Shown piece after piece: positions 58,620 to 61,601 of a DNA stretch of 61,601 nucleotides. Positions within the stretch are counted from its first letter, which is position 1; every line of letters begins with the position of its first letter. The stretch spans positions 1-61,601 of the forward strand of contig CAZAOZ010000015.1 of the NCBI GenBank assembly GCA_964486865.1, read 5' to 3'. Under the pieces are notes generated by a model. The model did not search any database. It saw only the letters and a list, made by a program, of their open reading frames with translations, and had not been told where the DNA came from. Origin of the DNA: Ga0077527 sp964486865 (GTDB lineage Bacteria > Pseudomonadota > Gammaproteobacteria > Burkholderiales > SG8-41). A program made the translations under genes and the position numbers.

Positions 58620-60319
58620 AACATTGATTTTATTGAGTTTATTGCTTCCGTCAACGGCAGGTTGCGCGGCTGGGCGTCGCGGCGGCCCTTGTATTCAATC
58701 TGCCCGTCTTTCAGGCCGCGTTCGCCGATGACGACACGGTGCGGCACGCCGATCAGTTCCATGTCGGCGAACATCGCGCCGGGGCGCTCATCACGATTGT
58801 CGAGCAGCACGTCGATGCCCCCGGCGACCAGTTCGTCATACAACCGGTCGGCGGCGGTTTTGACCTGTGCGCTCTTGTGGTAACCGATGGGCACGATGGC
58901 AACATCGAACGGCGCGATGGCCCGCGGGAACATGATGCCGCGCTCGTCATGGTTCTGCTCGATTGCCGCAGCCACGATGCGGGTGACGCCGATGCCGTAG
59001 CAGCCCATTTCCATGATCTGGCTTTTTCCGGACTCGTCGAGGAACGCCAGCTTGAGCGCCGTGGAATATTTGGTGCGCAACTGGAAAATATGGCCGACTT
59101 CGATGCCGCGGCAGAGTTCGAGCGTGCCTTTGCCGTCGGGCGACGGATCGCCGGTCACCACATTGCGAATGTCGGCTGCAACCGGTTCGGGGAAATCGCG
59201 GCCGAGGTTGGCGCCGGTGTAGTGGTGATCGTTGGCATTGGCGCCGACGGTGAAATCGGCCATGGCCATGACTGCGCGGTCGGCGATGACTGTGCCGTTG
59301 AACCCCACAGGGCCCAGCGAGCCGGGATCGGCGCCGAATGCGGCGCGGATAGCCTCTGCAGTGGAAAATGCCACGGGCTGCCGGACCTGCGCCAATTTTC
59401 CAGCCTTGATCATATTCAACTCGTGGTCACCGCGGATCAGCAGCAGCACGGGCCGGTCATCGATCCCATCGACGACCACGGCTTTCACGGTGCGCTCGGC
59501 GGAAACCTTCAGGAAAGCGCAGAGTTCCGCGATGGTTTTGACGCCGGGCGTATGCACTTTCTGCAGCGGCTGTGCAGCCGCAGGGCGCGGTGCCGCCGGC
59601 GCCACCGCTGCCGCCAGTTCCACATTCGCCGCATAGTCCGACTGCGGGCACCAGGCGATGGCGTCTTCGCCGGAATCCGCCAGCACATGAAACTCGTGGG
59701 ATCCGGTGCCGCCGATCGATCCGGTATCCGCGGCAACGGCGCGGAATTTCAGCCCGAGCCGGGTGAAGATGCGGCTGTAGGTGTCGTGCATGTTGCGGTA
59801 TTCTCGCTGCAGATCCGCGTAGTTTGCATGGAAGGAGTAGGCATCCTTCATGATGAACTCGCGGCCACGCATGACGCCGAAGCGGGGGCGGATTTCGTCG
59901 CGGAATTTGGTCTGGATCTGGTACAGGTTCAGCGGCAACTGGCGGTAGCTTTTGATTTCGCGGCGCACGACGTCGCTGACGACTTCCTCGTGCGTCGGGC
60001 CGAAGCAGAAATCGCGCTGGTGGCGATCCTTGATGCGCAGCAGTTCCGGGCCGTATTGCTCCCAACGCGTGGATTCCTGCCACAGTTCGGCGGGCTGCAC
60101 CGCGGGCATCAGCAGTTCGATGGCCCCGCCGCGGTTCATTTCCTCGCGGATGATGTTTTCGACCTTGCGCAGCACGCGCAGGCCGAGCGGCATCCAGGTG
60201 TACACGCCGCTGGTCAGGCGTTTAATCAGGCCGGCGCGGAGCATCAGCTGGTGGCTGATGATTTCCGCTTCGGAGGGGGCTTCTTTCAGGGTGGAGATGA
60301 AAAACTGCGAGACGCGCAT
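58616..60319 (-). CDS. proS: Prolyl-tRNA synthetase
   Basis: 567-residue bacterial-type class II synthetase. Motif 1 region RLTSGVYTWMPLGLRVLRKVE, motif 2 FRDEIRPRFGVMRGREFIMKD (shown as parts FRDEIRPRFG and REFIMKDAYSF), the INS editing domain (about 225-395), motif 3 GIGVTRIVAAAIEQ, and a C-terminal anticodon domain are all present. It is divergent from the spermidine-synthase-like gene by 66 bp. Confidence 0.97.
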   Translation of the reverse strand: MRVSQFFISTLKEAPSEAEIISHQLMLRAGLIKRLTSGVYTWMPLGLRVLRKVENIIREEMNRGGAIELLMPAVQPAELWQESTRWEQYGPELLRIKDRHQRDFCFGPTHEEVVSDVVRREIKSYRQLPLNLYQIQTKFRDEIRPRFGVMRGREFIMKDAYSFHANYADLQREYRNMHDTYSRIFTRLGLKFRAVAADTGSIGGTGSHEFHVLADSGEDAIAWCPQSDYAANVELAAAVAPAAPRPAAAQPLQKVHTPGVKTIAELCAFLKVSAERTVKAVVVDGIDDRPVLLLIRGDHELNMIKAGKLAQVRQPVAFSTAEAIRAAFGADPGSLGPVGFNGTVIADRAVMAMADFTVGANANDHHYTGANLGRDFPEPVAADIRNVVTGDPSPDGKGTLELCRGIEVGHIFQLRTKYSTALKLAFLDESGKSQIMEMGCYGIGVTRIVAAAIEQNHDERGIMFPRAIAPFDVAIVPIGYHKSAQVKTAADRLYDELVAGGIDVLLDNRDERPGAMFADMELIGVPHRVVIGERGLKDGQIEYKGRRDAQPRNLPLTEAINSIKSML

Positions 60320-60385
60320 GCCTGTTCCGGATATGGAAAAACCCTTATTCTACAGAACCCTACCAGCAATAACTCCACGCACAAC

Positions 60386-61174
60386 ATGAGTTTTCTCCCC
60401 AAATGGCGTTTGCGCAGGCCTGCAGAAGACGCCAAGACCGTGTACATCAGCGAAAAATTCGGCGTGCGTTCTCTGCATATCGGCAGCGATACCGTGCAAA
60501 GCGCGATGCGCCTCGCGCGCCCGCACGACCTGGAACTGTCCTACACGCGGTCGATGATGGCGTTCCTGCTGTTCAATCCGGAGCCGCGCACGGTGCTGAT
60601 CATCGGACTGGGCGGCGGTTCCGTGGCCAAATTCATTTATCACCACATGCCGCAGGCGCAGATCCGCGTGCTGGAGATCGATCCGCAGGTGGTGGCCATC
60701 GCCCGGCAGTGTTTTCTGGTGCCGCCCGATGAGGCACGGTTCCGTATTACCGTGGGTGACGGCGCCGAACACATGGCGCAGTCCGGCGGGGCGGCCGATG
60801 TCATCATGGTCGATGGCTACGATGCCGAATCGCATGTTGAAGAACTGGCCACCCCGGAGTTTTATCGCCACTGCCGCGCCCGGCTGGCACCGGGCGGGGC
60901 GCTGGTGGTCAACCTGTGGAGCGGCGACCGGCAGTTCAACGACATTCTGAAGCGTATCGAAGCGGTGTTTCCGGACGCGACCCTGTGCCTGCCCGCGCGC
61001 AAGCCCGGCAATGTCATTGCGTTTGCGTTCCGTGACGCGCCGGAGCCGTTGTGCTGGGAGGATCTCAACCGGCGTGCCGCGGAACTCGCGGCGCTCTACG
61101 GTCTGGAGTTTCCGCTGTTTGTATCCGGATTGCGCACCATGAACCGCCATGACGAAGCTGGTGTGTACCCGTGA
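60386..61174 (+). CDS. Spermidine synthase-like protein (polyamine aminopropyltransferase fold)
   Basis: 262-residue SAM-fold protein with VLIIGLGGGSVAKFIYHHMP, the acidic strand VLEIDPQVVAIAR, GDGAEHMAQ, and VIMVDGYDAESHVEELATPEFY. This is the SpeE-like family, but short, and the usual polyamine-binding His/Asp/Tyr set cannot be confirmed, so it may be a related methyltransferase-fold enzyme. ATG 60386 is chosen; the open frame upstream overlaps proS. Confidence 0.82.
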   Translation: MSFLPKWRLRRPAEDAKTVYISEKFGVRSLHIGSDTVQSAMRLARPHDLELSYTRSMMAFLLFNPEPRTVLIIGLGGGSVAKFIYHHMPQAQIRVLEIDPQVVAIARQCFLVPPDEARFRITVGDGAEHMAQSGGAADVIMVDGYDAESHVEELATPEFYRHCRARLAPGGALVVNLWSGDRQFNDILKRIEAVFPDATLCLPARKPGNVIAFAFRDAPEPLCWEDLNRRAAELAALYGLEFPLFVSGLRTMNRHDEAGVYP

Positions 61175-61260
61175 AATCCGGGCGCTGATCTGCGGGCTTT
61201 CAATGCCCGGGGATTTGTGAAAAAATCGAGTCCATATGATCAACAGATCCGGGGATGACC

Positions 61261-61601
61261 ATGATCGACAAAGATGGCTATCGCCCCAACGTTGGAATCG
61301 TTTTATGCAACTGCAAAAACGAGGTTTTCTGGGGTAAGCGGGTTCGCGAGCATTCGTGGCAGTTTCCGCAGGGCGGCATCAAGGGTGGCGAGCGGCCTGA
61401 AGCCGCGATGTATCGCGAGTTGCACGAGGAAGTCGGGCTCAAGCCCGAGCATGTGCAGGTACTGGGGCGCACCCGTGACTGGCTGCGTTACGAGGTGCCG
61501 GAGCGCTGGCTGCGGCGCGAGTGGCGAGGCAACTATCGCGGGCAGAAGCAGATCTGGTTCCTGCTGCGGCTGGTCGGGCGCGACTGCGACGTCTGCCTGC
61601 G
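61261..61601 (+). CDS. rppH: RNA pyrophosphohydrolase, N-terminal part (cut by window edge)
   Basis: The visible 113 residues start MIDKDGYRPNVGIVLCN and contain FWGKRVREHSWQFPQGGI and the Nudix box (GGIKGGERPEAAMYRELHEEVGL, given here in parts: GERPEAA, RELHEEVGL). RppH removes pyrophosphate from the 5' end of mRNA to start decay. GGGGA is well placed before ATG 61261; ATG 61255 is in frame. The gene continues past the window. Confidence 0.95.
   Translation, partial: MIDKDGYRPNVGIVLCNCKNEVFWGKRVREHSWQFPQGGIKGGERPEAAMYRELHEEVGLKPEHVQVLGRTRDWLRYEVPERWLRREWRGNYRGQKQIWFLLRLVGRDCDVCL

Noticed and set aside
58739..60385. Long in-frame N-terminal extension of the spermidine-synthase-like gene
   Set aside because: It is antisense to proS; homology begins at ATG 60386.
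1..61601. tRNA genes, CRISPR arrays, insertion sequences or prophage
   Set aside because: I looked in the intergenic gaps and between operons and found no cloverleaf, regularly spaced repeats, transposase or integrase.

Overview
The window is about 61.6 kb of high-GC, gene-dense chromosome from a betaproteobacterium. The evidence is the conserved order pepA-holC-valS divergent from lptF-lptG, the ilvB-ilvH-ilvC-psd-pssA-leuA block, a proS/rppH neighbourhood, and betaproteobacterial hypothetical families (DUF3619, DUF3106, DUF2486-like). I see no phage, insertion sequence, CRISPR array, tRNA or rRNA. The genes suggest an organism that can oxidise reduced sulfur and metabolise oxalate, and that makes a type IV-like pilus.

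Layout. (1) 1-3716: an oxalate module, with oxc (cut by the window edge) and a Crp/Fnr-type regulator on the minus strand, and frc plus a 10-formyl-THF hydrolase-like gene on the plus strand. Matching TTGAC-N4-GTCAA palindromes sit at class II activator spacing in front of oxc and frc. (2) 4023-15415: one co-directional run of seven signalling genes: CHASE2 Ser/Thr kinase, PP2C phosphatase, FHA protein, CHASE2 adenylate cyclase, metallo-beta-lactamase-fold cyclic nucleotide phosphodiesterase, GAF-GspE/PilB-type ATPase, and GAF-HD-GYP phosphodiesterase. (3) 15523-26432: a pilus and glycosylation island, with two tandem-duplicated TPR glycosyltransferases, a type IV pilin behind a near-perfect sigma-54 promoter, a third TPR glycosyltransferase, a Wzy/PglL-like O-ligase and a TPR-SPINDLY (GT41) transferase.

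(4) 26514-38206: sulfur oxidation. soxYZAXB (no soxCD in the window), then moaC and a BepA-like protease, then a Ser/Thr kinase fused to a cyclic-nucleotide-binding domain, tusA, a HbpS/GlcG-like protein, a secreted SCP2-like protein, dsrE2 and a FadL-family porin. (5) 38402-49936: a FecR-domain protein, an MFS exporter, valS (with an unusual in-frame N-terminal extension), holC, pepA, lptFG, and a small sigma-factor operon whose sigma gene appears to start at CTG. (6) 50213-61601: branched-chain amino acid and phospholipid synthesis (ilvBHC, psd, pssA, leuA with a possible leucine-rich leader), then wrbA, a lytic transglycosylase, proS, a spermidine-synthase-like gene and the 5' part of rppH.

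The most interesting system is the operon at 4023-15415 read together with the kinase at 32923. Two CHASE2 sensors feed a protein kinase and an adenylate cyclase; the operon also holds the matching phosphatase, phosphodiesterase and FHA reader. Two PDE-type GAF domains sit on an assembly ATPase and a c-di-GMP phosphodiesterase. The separate kinase carries an apparently intact cAMP pocket. I infer a combined phosphorylation, cAMP and c-di-GMP circuit that may control pilus function. All functions are read from sequence motifs and remembered families; no database search was run.
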